Origin: Rhytidiadelphus loreus
Taxonomy: Eukaryota > Streptophyta > Bryopsida > Hypnales > Hylocomiaceae
Assembly (NCBI GenBank): GCA_947034895.1
Contig: OX344761.1
Location: 37,212,863 to 37,276,862, forward strand
Reading direction: 5' to 3'
DNA: 64,000 nt
Below, piece after piece: positions 36,000-49,506 of the stretch. Within the stretch, counting starts at the first letter, position 1. Each line of letters begins with the position of its first letter. Under the pieces are notes generated by a model. That model was not told the origin of the DNA. It did no database searches and saw only the letters and a list, made by a program, of their open reading frames with translations. The position numbers and the translations under genes are program-made.

Positions 36000-36564
36000 G
36001 AGGCACCCTACATGTAAGTCGGATGCTGAGGGAAATAAGCATACCGTGGCAAGCGCAACTCCAAGTTGGCAAACTGATAATGTTGAAATTTTGCCTGTAA
36101 ACTTAAACACTGCAAGTCCGCTCATATCGAATTACACACCCACCCATCATCTCCATGGCCAGAATCTGCAAGCTCCAAAGACATTAGGTCGATCTTGGGC
36201 AAGATACCACAGAGCACAGGAGTTGATACAGATTCATGGCGAATTCATCAAGTTCAAGGTAGGATTGCTCGAAAAAATTCTAACAACTGTGATTGAGTGC
36301 TGATAAATTCTAAACAAAATAATGACTGTCAAAGTTATGTGCAATCTAAGAATGACACCTGAATATTGTTTTCCAAAAGTTATCAATGGTCAAAATTTGA
36401 TTAATAGTTTTTAAACTGAAACTATCCCCTCATTTGAATGTTTATGTGTGTTGAATATTGTGGGATGAACATCTGCTTATTATCTACATTTATTGTTGAG
36501 CATTGAACGATGAATGTCTACTTATTATCTAGATGTAATGAGGACTTGCTTAGTGTTGAATGAT
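36000..36564. other. Flank of the kinase pseudogene
   Basis: This holds no supported gene. The first 300 bases may be an unrecognisable N-terminal part of the pseudogene to its left on the minus strand. The rest is AT-rich DNA. Confidence 0.35.
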
Positions 36565-36775
36565 CCTTAACCTGTAAAGGACGGATGGGTGACTGTGGAA
36601 ATCATTCCTTTAGTTACTTTGTGCATAAGTATTCATTGGAAGTCAAACTACTATAGAAGTCCTCTCTTTTTCACAACAAATTCTGAGGATGAATAGTTGC
36701 ACTTCATCCTACTAGAAGGATTCTCTTTCATCCATTGAACACCAAATGTCTTCTTCAACATTTAAGGGTTAGTCT
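36565..36775 (+). repeat. Dispersed repeat, family R1, copy 2
   Basis: This resembles 57845-58066 in direct orientation and 570-795 in reverse. Landmarks are GGATGAATAGTTGCACTTC, TCCTACTAGAAGGATTC, AATGTCTTCTTCAACATTTA and a closing AGGGTTA. Confidence 0.6.
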
Positions 36776-37989
36776 CTAGAGTCCCTAGTAGGAAGGTAGA
36801 ATAATGTAGATTTTAAGCAAAATAAATTATGGCATATTAAGTAGAATTTATATCATTTTTGCAAATTTTTCTTCTCTTCCCATCCCTACATGAACTCATT
36901 TAAAACCTTGCACAATAATCATGAAGCATCAAGTAACCATGACAATTGTATAGAAGAAGAATAGACAAAATTTGCTTTTTCAACATACTTGGATGCATTG
37001 CATCCATTTCTTGTAGCTCCCATAATAAACTCTTAAAAACATTCATAATTCACCTAAGAGGGATTGTCTCTCTAAGGCATAAAGCTTGAAAGTTGCAAAT
37101 AGGCTCAAAGGTTTTTAAATAGGGCCCAATTTCAAGCCTTAAAGTAGCTCAATTTGCCCATCAACGATGGAAATGTCTATGTAGCAAGAAAATTGCTCCA
37201 AATTGCACCAATTCAAGATATTGAATGGACTAGGTAATACAAAAGTAGAGTCTCATTATAAGAAATAATGCGATGAGCCTCAAGAGAAGTAAGGGATTTT
37301 ATTTCTCATAATGAAGCTCTATTTTTTGCATTACTAGATATAACCTCAATGTTGGATGATTAGATTTGGGTCAACCTACTCATTTGAAGGCCTACAAAGA
37401 AAGGACATCATGATGGTAAAGCACTCCTGTTATGCAATGAGAAGCTCCCAATTGTTTAGAAATGGCTATTTTGAGGTTATGGTATCAGAGCATCCCCACC
37501 AAGGAGTTCTCTTTTCCTAAACTCGGGACCTCAATCCAATCAACTTTGACTTTATAGAGATGAGACCTTGCGTGTTCTCTATATGAGCTTGAATATAGAG
37601 AATTGGACTCAACTTTTACCGAGTTCTTTGTAAATTTGGGGTAGAGATCTTATTTCGAGACTGGTGCGCGCAAGCCTCTATATCCCCATCCCCATCTAAG
37701 GTCCTGTCCCTAAATTTTAGTGATACAGAACAAATTGGTGGGGATGCTTTCATAATGCCAATTTTTGGTTCCAACTTTCTCAATTCCTTCCCAACTTCTA
37801 CGTGGTCACTAAGATAGGAAACCCATAAACTATTAAGGCTCTAAATACATCCCCTATCTAAGAATGAGTGACATGTTCCTAGTGCCATTGAGCTAGGTAG
37901 GCTTAAAGGGACGGTTTATTGACCTCCTACCGCCTTAAGTTTCTGCTTCAAACACTGCCCTTCATGCTTCCACATACATGCACACGTCT
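36776..37989. other. Gene-free AT-rich DNA
   Basis: No coding region, RNA gene or clear transposon end is seen. Short blocks such as GGGACGGTTTATTGACCTCC (about 37909) echo motifs near other repeat ends in the window (for example ATAAACCGTCC at about 32692). This suggests fragments of further repeat families. Confidence 0.45.
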
Positions 37990-38200
37990 AAGGTAGGTGG
38001 CTCAAAAAGCAACACTTTAAGGGCTGTTAGGACTTTTTGATGTGTTTCAGAGGCACAAAAATATTTTCCCTTATTTTTCACTTGAAGAAGAATTGATGCG
38101 GAATCTAACACAAGTGGTTTCATATTTTTCGGAGCATTTATGAATTACTTATGAATTTTCAAAGAATTCTGCCATAGGCACCTATTTGTGATCCTAGGCC
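37990..38200 (-). repeat. Dispersed repeat, family R3, copy 2 (truncated)
   Basis: The left end (AAGGTAGGTGGCTCAAAAAG, then CACTTTAAGGGCTG) matches the reverse complement of the right end of 4732-5146. Similarity runs to the CACCTATTTGTGATC block near 38187. The other terminus is missing. Confidence 0.55.
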
Positions 38201-38389
38201 TTGCAAAACTTACACACGCGCGGTCTGAAAAAGATATGGCGTGACCAAAAACAAGCAGTGAAGCATTGAAAAAGTAATACTCAAGGTTCTTAAATGTGAC
38301 CTTTACTAAATTGAAGCCCTAAACGCCCCAAGAAATCAATAGTCTTCACATACTTTCAAGTCCAATTCAAAGTGCTGTAACTTTTGCAT

Positions 38390-38880
38390 CCAATTTCAAA
38401 ATTCAATAAAACTTGTTGTAAAATTTGCGCTCTCTCTTCTAGTTTTTGTGATAAAATTTTCAGATCAATCCAAGTTATATTGATTTTTTGGGAGCCAATC
38501 GAAGTTCACAAGTTTAATTTGAGTTCACCAAACTGCATTTGCTGGCTGCAGCTTTGGGGGCTTCTATCTCCTTCATTCTAAGTTTGTTTTCAGTAAAATT
38601 TGTTGGGTTATGTTCCCCTTGAAGTCTAGTTATTGTGGTAAAATTTTCATGTCAATTCAAGTTGTTTTGAATGTTTGGGAGGAATTCGAAGTTCTAATTC
38701 CCGACATTCTTCAATCACAGTGAACTTCGGCGGCTTATAACTTCTTCATACAAGGTCCGTTTTCAATATTTTTTGTTGGAAAAGTTGCGCCTACTAGTCT
38801 AGTTTATGTGGGTAAAATTTCATATCAATCCAAGAATTAATGAGTGACTGAGAATCATTTTAGTGAAAGTATGTTCAACC
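38390..38880 (+). repeat. Dispersed repeat, family R4, copy 2
   Basis: This is an inverted counterpart of 21226-21790. The core CAATAAAACTTGTTG / GTAAAATTTGTTGGG / ATATTTTTTGTTGG recurs at about 38403, 38594 and 38767, so the copy consists of three diverged units of 170-190 bp. No protein is encoded. Confidence 0.65.
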
Positions 38881-39543
38881 GTAAATGTGTTTCCTTGCAA
38901 AAATGAACTCTTAGTTTGAAATCGACCCACCCTTGGCTCTTATTACACCATATGTGAAGTAAAAACTAACATCTAACAAACCCTATTAAGCTCTCACATT
39001 ATCAAATGTCCATTTCCAAACCGCTTAGTGTCCATTTCAGAGCCTCTTGTAGGGACGATTCCAAGAAGCGGGTCGCAATTCGAGCCACCTACCTTATACC
39101 AGTAAAATGCTCTCATGTAGACGATCCCTCAGAATAGAAATGAGACTTTAGTCTTACAGACTACTCCCAAATGCTACGAAGGTTTTGTCGAAAAACTCTC
39201 TACAATATTGTATCCTACCGGAAGTCACTCAATCAGTAACTTACACCCGAGAGCATCATAGTAAACTAAGCAGATCGCTCAAGAGGAGGATTATTGAGAT
39301 CAGAAATGAAACGAATCCCACGATCAAGAGCCAAATAATTACTACTCAGAAGCGTTCTCAAATTCCACTAATTCCATTTCAATAGAGGAACATGCATATG
39401 CCAACGGAGCAGGATAGCTGCTACCAATCCCTTGACTGAAAATCTGAAACTAGAGAATGCTACGCAGCCACAGAAGGTACAATCCTTAACCCTTCCTAAT
39501 TCCCAGTTCACTAACCACTAGACAATAACCCCACACGGCTATC
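38881..39543. other. 3' flank of the PHD-finger gene
   Basis: No gene is supported. The right part probably includes the 3' untranslated region of the minus-strand PHD gene, whose stop codon is at 39544-39546. No certain polyadenylation signal is picked out. Confidence 0.4.
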
Positions 39544-42500
39544 TCATGCCCCATTCTCCATCCTTACGGGAGAAGAGGGAGCGTAATCTGCAAAATCATA
39601 CACTGATAGTGGAGCTTCGGAGCTCGGACCCAATATCAACCTTTTATTCTTCTTGAACACCAGCAATGCAGGACCAGGACCAGGAGACGCGGGAACAGGC
39701 AAATTGCCATCATTGATTTCGTCCCGCTTAAGAGCTTCCAATCCATTAATGACAGGCCCCGAAGCTCTCACATCTGCACTCTCTACTGCTATCCCCTCAG
39801 ATGGGATGTCAGCAGAAATCGTCAGCTCTTGGTTGATATCTGTGTTTGAACGCCGTAGTATTTTCATTCTTCGAAGTGTTGTTTCAAAGCTAGAGTGTTC
39901 CATCTGGCCATCGATGATACTCAAGAGCGTGCTCAAACCAGCCTCAAGGGGGCTGGTCTTACTCTGATTGTTCGCTCCGTTCCCAGAACCACGTCTAGCA
40001 GGACCAGGCCGTGCGCTGTCACTTACTGTCCAACGATTTCCTTTACCACGTCCTATACCCAGTCCCTTACTCCGAACTTCATTTACATCCACAATCTTGT
40101 TCGCTGAAGCGACCACCCCACCTTCAGCTCGTCTAAATGGTGCAGAATCGGGGTAGTCAAACTCTTGAAAACCCCACCCTTTACCACGTCCTTTACCTAT
40201 TCCCTGCCTTCTACCCCCACCTGTAGGATCACTCGTAAGCAATGATGTGATAAACATCCCATCATTAGGTTCACTCGGAATCACTTGGTTGCTAACCAAC
40301 CCAGCATTCGCAATTTCCTTCGGACCTGGTTCCAAATTATTAGACAAGTCTACTACTTTACACAAGAGCTCTCGGCAATATTTACAGCTGTACCCGGGGT
40401 GTTTCATCGCAGCCATCCACCCTTTCACTCCAAATCCCTTTCGATTCTTGAAACAGTTGAAGCAAAAGCTGCGCGGACAAGTTCCACACTTCAACAGTGT
40501 CTTGGTTGAAGGACACCAAACACAACGCCGCTCCTCTGATGTACTTTCAATCCTGTTCAGCTCCGCAGAGGCTATTGTCATTAGCACAAGCTGATGATTG
40601 TATTTAAGTTTCTCTCGTCGTACCACCATTTGAGCCAAGGACCGCGCACGATCCAGCTGCACCCGAAGTTCCTTTGCTTTTTCCAACATCTGCCACACAT
40701 AAAAGGACAACACTAGAAACAATCAACCATACAACCCATGACGATCAAAGGGACAGACGTAGAATTGTTCATTTAAGCGGCAAGATGACCCTAGTAGAAA
40801 CATCTAGGGGTGCCAGTGTATACTGCATGGGGGGCAGCGGGGGGCATTCTACATTCTAACCCGAAACATTAACCTTCACTACTTGCAGAAGATGAAAACT
40901 ACATACTGATTCGCTAATAGCATGCCAAAACTGCCACTGTAAAAACTCCAACATGTACTTTTAAGCGAACCGTAGCAGCTCATGTGCAAGATCCTTCCCT
41001 ATCACTGACACTCGAGCATGGATTCGGAAATTAACCCTACGATCCTCAGGTCCCTCTACAGCATTCAACAAGCATTAGTCTCTTCAAAGGAAAATCATCG
41101 AACTCTCAAGTTAAAAGACGTGATGCACGTGTCCAACTGCCATAAACAAGAAGATTTCCAGGTATGGTGACCTCGCAGATGTTCCCACAACGTCGGTGCT
41201 TCACGCCGGTGCTTCACGCTATAATGTCAAGTCCTACTGGTTGATTAACAGAAGGAAAACATCCTAAACGAGCTCAGTGAGCATCAAAACATTCAGTCAC
41301 GAAGTGTACGATGTAGCCTTATCAAAGGAGATATACCTTCTCAGTAGATTCGGAGGACAGCTGCTGTGCCAGTGGAACACGCATTGGTGAAGCCATCTTT
41401 CCAGTAGCAAGGTTTCCCACATCCCCGGGGACATTGAAGATGCCGTGGGATTTCGACCATTGCTTCTGCATCACGAATGATGTCAATGACTCTTCAAATT
41501 TTACTGATTTGATGCGAGATAGGACATTCAGACATAATAAGTCTGCCAATCCTACCGACATTCCCAAAATGTCAAGTTTCCATCATCGCAAGGCATACAC
41601 TTTTACCCTCAAATTTTAGATGTCATTCGTCAAAACACTAATTAGCCAACATCAAGCAACTGCAAGCATGTAATCATTCACTAGCAAACTTACATGCTTT
41701 AGGTCGCAAAGTAGTGAACCCTTGTGCTCAGCTCGCTTAGCACGCCAATACACAAATGCTTCCCGCATGATATGTACCGGCGCAACATCCGACTTCATCG
41801 CCTGTTCTAAGATGGTGAGTTCTTTCACTTCTTTCGCGAACCGGTCTTCTGAGAAACCATTGAAAAACGCAATGTCCCTGCCATTTCCAGTGGCATCACC
41901 AGAGGCTTCACCGACTACAGGCATGACCTCCTTAATCTTCTCTGCCTCAGGGTCCTCGCTACCAATCCTCCCCTGCTGGGCAAGAGTGGGAGAGGACTCT
42001 GGATCCTCATTCTGAGCAAGCCTTCCCAATTTGAATTTGCTCTTCTTCAGCTTTTGCCCAAGCTCCACCACATGCCACGTAGATTTACATCCTGGAGATT
42101 TGATCTTGTCTCCAGTAACTTCTCTTCCGTTACCAAATTTCTTCTGTGGGTCACTGGAGACTCCATCTTCGGATACTTGCGTGCAAGACTCGGCCCATCT
42201 ACGTTTTAAAGTGAAACGCAAACCATTGGGTCTCCCTCTACCCGCATCCTCAAAACCCTTCCCAGTCATGCTCGTAACATTATCCGTCAAATTACCAACG
42301 TGTGTAGCCACAATCGTAGCTTGCCTAGCCGGTTCTACGAAACTTCCGTTCATACATGAGGTGTTTTGTCGTGAACGCCATTCCTCCCTGTAATCAATGG
42401 ACGAAGCTGTTGAAATGCTGCTGCTGGCTGTCGCGGAAACTGTGGCCCCGCTCATGGTACTGCTCAACAGGTGCCCTTCATTCAATCCAGTTGAGGGGGT

Positions 42501-45500
42501 TGAGGTTGGAGTCGTATGCGCATGGCGAGGGCACAAGGAACGGACACTTACCATTTTTTGCTTAGATTGCCGCAACTGAACACAATGGGAGACAAGAACA
42601 TACCCCAGATTTCAGACATGAGAACAAAATCCTACTGAACAATACTCAATCCCCATTTAACAACGAGCTCACTTATCATTTAAAATTCGGAAACTACAAG
42701 AAACAGGAATAAAGAAAGCTTGTAAAGATCTAACTTGAGTGTAAATCACAAAGAATCCGGGAAGTTAGTAAACTTGCCTCGAATGAAGCTCCATGGCTTA
42801 CACCACAAGAGATGTGGAATGGAGCTCTGCAGTCCTTTATTGAACAGAGAGAACATACACCCCTCTTCACTCCACATAACCCACAACGATCCTGTCGATC
42901 CTGTCGATCCTGGGCCCTTGCCGCCACTGCTGCAATACCATCGATTGGTTCCATCGCATCAGGGTCAACAAAAAAGGTTTCCTTGGTATAGAGAGCACAA
43001 GCGACATGGGCCCACTTTCGAGCATCTACCGTTGGTTTCAAAGCACCTCCTCTTTCTCGACAAAGGGCACAGCTGCACCATAATATCCAATCCAAACTCT
43101 CAGTAGCAGATGTGAGCAAAACCAGCTTCAAGATGCTAAAATGCTAATCGAAAGCAATATGTACCGACAGGCTGTCTAGCTGACCCAAAATTATAAACAA
43201 GTTAAACGAAAAACGACAAAGAAGATGCACAAATCATGAACCTCTTTCTTTTCTTACTTACAAGTTTGCAATTCGAAACTATAGTTTCCTACAGTATGAA
43301 CAACCAGTTAATTGGCATAATTCGAGGAAAATAATGTCAACCCACGCTCAGGTAAAGATACTCCCAGGTAAATTGAATGAATTCCCACAAAACTGAGTTC
43401 AAAACATGGACTCACAACACCACTTCACAACAAAGCGCATACCTGACTTTAGGCTGTGCCCTGCCAACAGCCACCGCCTCACACTTGCGACAACACCAGC
43501 TTGAAGGCCCAACAACGTGACCTAGAGCATCACAGAACTTTTCACGAATTCCATAGCACGATTGATGCACGTGTATCAAGCATTGTTTGCAAGTGTACAC
43601 CTGCAAAGCACATCATATGCATCAGGACCAGTTATCATTCTTGAAGAGTAATGCACCTTATTATTCTGTAGGAATGTTACAAAGTCAAGTTAGGCATAAA
43701 TCACAGGGCGAAAAAACCTTTAATAGAATCTAATGCAAATAGAGACGAAGAACACTGCTTGCACGACTTGGAGATCGCTGCACCTAGAGGATCCTTCAAG
43801 CATTACTGGATATAGAAGCACACTGAATATAGAAGCACACTTACTGGGTTATCATCATCATCTTCGCCTCCATTACATATGCAACAACCGTCAGAGGGTT
43901 TTTGTTGTGTTGGAGCCCTGAAGGATTTCAGTAATGAACCTTCGCTTGTTTTTTCAGTCACAGTATCAATCATAGATTTGCAGATGTTTCTTTCATTTTC
44001 CGAGGTCTCCCCACCAACAATCTTAACCCGGATTGCTGAGGATGCTAGAACCTTTTTTCCCGAGATCGGCACATCTTTCAAACCACCAGTCCAATGAGGA
44101 CGTCGAGATCTAATTCTAGAGGGATTTGACGCAGGCACATTTTCCGGAACTGGAACACCTGTACCGGTTGGACTGATACTTAAACAGCCCGGACCTGATG
44201 GGGAGGTGCTTGGTAAAGAACTACCAGGTACAGGATGTGCCGAAGACTGTTGACAGACCGGGAATCCTGGAAAATCCTCAGCTGGAGCAACTTCCATCTG
44301 AGCATGCAATCTCTCAAAATATTCAATGATCTCTTCAAACTTGTCTTCAGATATGGGCTGCTTTAAGACTCCTCGTGCGAGCCGCTTATTCCAAGCGTGC
44401 AGCCATCTCTCATCTTCATCGTCCATATCATAGTCTGGCATTGTCCTCGAACTCATTAAGGTTTGCATCTACGACCATGAACAACGATTCCAGAGTAAGA
44501 AGGGTGATAAACAAAGATACTGGACGCACTCTCAGGAAGGACAAACCAACGGGATGACAAGCTCCGAAAACTCCAGACTTTCCATACAAAGCAGCTGAAA
44601 AACTCCAAGTTTAACGAAATTACCTCGCAAGTACCACGATGCTGCTCCATCACAACCTTCCTCCTCTTCTCAACATTTTGCTGTGTATCTTCATAGTCGG
44701 GCACAACCCGGAATGATGGAGTTGCTATTCTGGATTTGACCATTTCTTGGTCATGCTTGCGAACTCTTTTCCTAACAGTTGGGGATGGTGCAGCATACCC
44801 TTTATCTTGATGTGTCAGCCATCGGCAAAATGGACCGCAATCCGCGTCCTCAAAATCCTAGTAAATTAAAATCAAAAGAATTAAGCAGGATTCTACGACA
44901 ATCAGAGTACTATCACAACAGTGCAATCTTACTTCATTTAAACATTACAACGATTTGCAACAAAAACGTACAGGGCATACAACAGACTACATACCAGATT
45001 ACCAGATTACCTCATTACCTAATTTCTACTGCTTTCACAACATATTCAATATCCGAACTTGTGAGGATAAATAGTCCACATGAAGCTGTTGATTCCCTTG
45101 TTGATACCTCATCGCGACCTTCAACAAGGACGAGGACTGGCTGGTCTGGATTAATGTGTTGATTTCGCCTGGATCGATTACTGGTGTTTTGTAATTGGCT
45201 TCTTCTTTTAGATCCAAAAGGATGAGGATGGGGCCTCCCTGTTTCATGTGGAGCTTTGTCGTGACAGTAGGCGCGCGGCCTGCCCCTCTTTTTGAGAGGA
45301 CGAACCTGAAGTACAGTCGATTGACGTAAAGAGTATGAGTTCTCATATAATACTGACAGAAAAATCAAGCACTAAATATAAGCCAGGAAACCACAGCAGA
45401 TAAACATTTATAAGAATTACCACAGCGCTCACCAACTGATCATCAACGGTCACATTTAATGGTGAAACGTATGGCTGATCTCCATTCTCCTCGAGCTCGC

Positions 45501-48500
45501 CAAGATGTCTGGTACGTTGAACTGTGAGATCATCAGTATGCCTGTCTTCAAAATCGTCAACATGTTGACTGTGCCCATCTTTGGCCTTCGTTCCAAGGGG
45601 TGACTGTACCTGTTTTCCTGCCTCTTGAGCAACACCAATTTCTGCTCCAGAAACCTGCACAGATTCCAGTGACTCTGATACCGCGGCATCACTATTCCGT
45701 AGAATCACTTGCCTTAACCTCTCGGATATTGCGTCAGGATCTGCACTCAAGGCCTGGTCGACTGGAATACCAGAAATACCAGAATCTGTCGCAACATTGA
45801 CAATCTCTTCAATATGACCTTCGGGCACTCTTTCCTCTTCATTTCGTACATCTTGCTCGATTACAACTAAAACTGGTGGAGAGACTAGCTCCGACTCACA
45901 TCCCGTTTCACTAGCAACGAAACCTGCTCGGCTTTCTGAATAAGATAAAATCGCACTCTTCACCCCGGACGCCACATCTGCAAAATCATAAAATTTGTGG
46001 TGCTCTCCCTCCAGCGGCGAAACAACCTCATTTGAATCCTCAAGGCATTCCAACATGCGTGCCTCTCCTACTTTCTCCTCCGCAAGAATCACCATCTGGT
46101 CACTTCCATCTGTATAAGTAGGTTTTGCAACTAGAAGATTTCCGTTCCCATGTGGGGATGCAGTGGTTGATGTCATTCCCACGGATCCACCACGATTCTT
46201 CTCTTGATCACTTCCACAATCACTTCCAATCAAGTGCTCCGCCATAGCTCCAGCGTTCTGAACCAACAGATTTTCTCGCATTTCAATAGGACAATTGCTA
46301 TCCTTTTGACCCCATCCAATGATACCATTTCTGACTTCAATATACTTAGGACCTGCTTGCCAGGAAGATCTCACAATTACCCCTTCATCAACAGGTTCAG
46401 AGATACCCTCAGCACATAGTGATACACTTCCCTCATGGGCTCCAGTTAGTTCTTCCAAAAGTTGAACATCCAACATCTGCTCATCGGTAGACACAGAATC
46501 AGCTACCAGAACACTTACGGGATCCACCAAAACCTTTGCCAGTGACACATCCTCTCCTATACGTGTGGGTACATGTGATGCTCGGACTGTAGTCATTTCT
46601 CGAGAATCCATGGCAAACCTTTCTGAAAGAATGTCTGCAGACCTTAGTTCATCTACAGGCAAGGCCCCATCGTCTTCTTCTGGAAGCTGAGCATCCAACG
46701 CCTCTTCGAGGGCACACGTCGAGTCAGCCACCAGAGAACTTCTTCGTTCCACCACAGCATCTGCCCGTGGAACATTCTGTTCAGCTCTTTCGAACACTTC
46801 AGGATGTACAGAATCTACAGGTCCACTTTTAGATATATCTAACTCCTTTTGCAGCACAAATTTCAACAAATCGATATCTGCCTTTGATGTCACTGGAACT
46901 TTTTCTGTTGAAGAAGGCATCTGAGCATCGCACATCTCATCCTTGCGCTCCTTCTTCTGATTTTCTATTCGTTCAGGAACTGCATGATGGGGACGTCCAA
47001 CTGCTGTTGCAGCTACAATGTCGGCTCTACACCCACAAGGGCATGTTTCGTTAGCTTCGCAGATACAATCCTGTACAACATTTCGCTGAACCTCGCATGA
47101 GGTCTCCTCTCGTAGACCTACAACATCTCTGTCGACGTCCTCCATTTCCTTCAAGCTAGCATTGCAGGACCATTCCAAGATCGTCTCTGCATCCACAGAA
47201 TCAGCGTCTGCGTCGCCCATTTGTTTCAAACCCGCCTCACAGGATGACGCCAAGGTAGTCCCACCATCTATAAGACCCTCACAGCCGTCAGCACAACATT
47301 TATCCGTCTCCAGACGTTGTGACGGAGACTGTATCCTCCCGTCTGACAATTCTTCATCAGAACGATTGAATGACAGAAGGCGCTCTTTGCTCTGTTCAGA
47401 GTGCTCCACTGCATCTTCACAAAGCCCTAGCTCTATTTCGACTAAAGCCTCTGACAGAGGAACATCCTCTCTTGTTCGTGTGTCCAAAAGTGGCTCTGGC
47501 TCCGCAGCAGCTCCTGGCAACTTAGCAGGATCCTCCCCTATCACAATGCCTCTGTTTCGTAATCCATCCAAAGCAAGGGCTTGTGATAGTTCATCCCAAA
47601 CGAATAAGTCAGACATCTCCTCGTCCATACCCATCGAACCAGCCACCACAACCTCGACCCGTGGAGCACCCTCTTCCCTTCTTACAAGCTCAGGCGATGC
47701 TAGTACTGTTGCAGATCCTAACGAGTCAATGGGATCTCTCTCTGAAACAAACTCAGCACGCCGAGATTCATCCAAAACAAGGCCCTGTGGGACTTCTTCC
47801 GGAAGCTGAACATCAGAAACATTCTCCTCATCAGATACCATATCAGCCACCAAACAACTTGCTCGTTCGATCCCTGTAGGAAGACCAGCCTCTTCTAGTC
47901 TTGTCAAAACAGGAACTTCTGGAACAGCATTCGAGGAGTCTGTGCCAACTCTCTTTGAGACATTGCAGGCAAACCATGATTCATCTACACCTAGGGGACC
48001 AGAGGGTTCCTCAGAAAGTTCAACATCCAATGCCTTCTCGTTGGAAGACACAGAATCGGCCACCGCAACGGTTGATCGTTCCACCACGACTTCTTCCCGT
48101 GGAACACTCTGTTGAATTCTTGTAGGCACAGCCGATGTCAAGGCCGCAGCAGCTTCTGGCGAGTTTACAACACTCATATTCGATGCATTCTCTGCAAACC
48201 TTGAATCCTGTACAGCAAGACCTCGCTCTAACTCTTCGAAAATCTGAGCATCCGACATCTCGTCCTCAATTGACGCAGCATCAGACACCACAGCATCTGC
48301 CCGTAATACATCCTCTCCTCTTCTTGTGAGGACTGGTGATGCTGGGACCATAGCCGTATCAGAGAAGTCAAAGGCAAGCCTATCTGAGAGAATTTCTGCG
48401 GACCGTGATTCATTTACAGCTAAGGGGCCGCCGCGATCTTCCGGATGCGGAGTACCCGACGCATCCTCATCAGAACACATCGAATCAGCCAGTTTTGAAC

Positions 48501-49506
48501 TTCTTCGTTCCACCACAGCCTTCACATGTGGAACATCACCTTCGGATCTTGCCAGCGCAGCTGATGTAGGGACCGCAGTAGCTCTCAGGGCGACGCTACC
48601 ATCCCTCTCGGACACAATGTCTGCAGACCCTGATGCATCTTGAGCCACAGCTTGCAAGAGCTTATCAGAAAAGTGACCACCCGTATCAGCCCGTGGTGAA
48701 CCTGACCATTGAGCAACAGGAGCAAGCGATCGAGTGGTCTGGTTCAGTAGAGCCAAAAACCCGCCCTCTACTTCAGCAGACCGTAACTGAAACTTAATAG
48801 GTGGAGAATGAGCCTCCACATTCAAATGCAAGGTTCCCGCTGTCTTGCAAGAAGGAGCTGCTCTTACTTCGACAGGATCATCACCCAGTTGAGCTTGCAA
48901 AAGCGAATAGTATGACACAGGCGGTACTCTGCCACCAACAGTGTCTCCACGTAACGATAGCTCAGCTCGCGTGCCTGACTCTGCAATCTTGTGTACAGAA
49001 GTTCGAGGTTGAACTCCAGAAGCATTAATGGCACCTTCTAACAGACTGCTGAACGACAACATCGGCGATCGAGCACCACTACGAGATTTGGTGATCCCTC
49101 TGGATTTTAAGAGCGATCGAGGAAATCCAGCGATCTTCAAATCCTCGACCCGCGAAGCTCTTCCTCGCATGAGACCTGCGCCAGCACTCTTAGGTGTAAG
49201 AACAGATTGAGGCCCATGTTTATCTAACTCCATAACTGAGGCGGAAGTGTATTCTGCAAGGGATTCATCAGTAGCTCCGGAGGTATTTGGCCGAGAGACG
49301 CTCATGGAATTCTTCGCGAACCGCGTCTCTGCTTTTCCCTGAAGCGTAGAACTCGACTTTGAATTGCCACCTTGTGAAACACCATTCGGAACGCATTTCG
49401 AGTGCAAATCCTGGTAACCGGGAGTACCCATACTCTCCAACGGTTGCTTTAATAACTCCAGTATGATTTCCACGGGCTGTGGAGGGATGGAAACTGTGGG
49501 AGGCAT
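39544..49506 (-). CDS. Large PHD / extended-PHD chromatin reader with EPL1-like segment (about 2,579 aa)
   Basis: A nuclear histone-reading protein of the BRPF/JADE-like plant type. Exons 5' to 3' (minus strand): 49506-45433, 45305-45108, 44857-44624, 44468-43845, 43600-43443, 43072-42778, 42575-41694, 41465-41337, 40689-39544, all joining in frame. Intron 6 starts GC (AG|GCAAGT); the others start GT. Exon 1 encodes about 1,358 residues, mostly acidic diverged repeats. Then come an AT-hook (KKRGRPR, about 1363) and an EPL1-like acidic motif (PDYDMDDEDERWL, about 1513). A PHD finger (CCICNGG to CCRKCE, about 1697-1745) and an extended PHD (SCALCRERGG to CPRH, about 1764-1877) follow. The last exon adds a Cys-rich finger (RCVWC to CKYC, about 2255-2305) and a Gly/Arg-rich tail (GKGRGKG). 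The PHD-ePHD pair is the module that reads the histone H3 tail and DNA. The start is the first ATG of the long frame. Exact exon 2 and exon 8 borders are inferred from phase. Confidence 0.9.
46380..48660 (-). repeat. Diverged 65-70-residue repeats within the PHD gene exon 1
   Basis: The encoded protein repeats a pattern with VVVERRSS..VADS, then a Ser/Asp/Glu stretch, DxQLPEE, LxVDESRxAE, SERxxxDS and xASPxxTRxxED. I count about eight units, spread over 48660-47400 and 46850-46380, with less regular sequence between them. Units are diverged, so the expansion is old. The repeat is acidic and probably disordered. Confidence 0.7.

Noticed and set aside
47162..47809. 215-codon plus-strand frame within PHD exon 1
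   Set aside because: It is opposite the long, family-supported minus-strand exon and is Ser-rich only because of the acidic repeats on the other strand.
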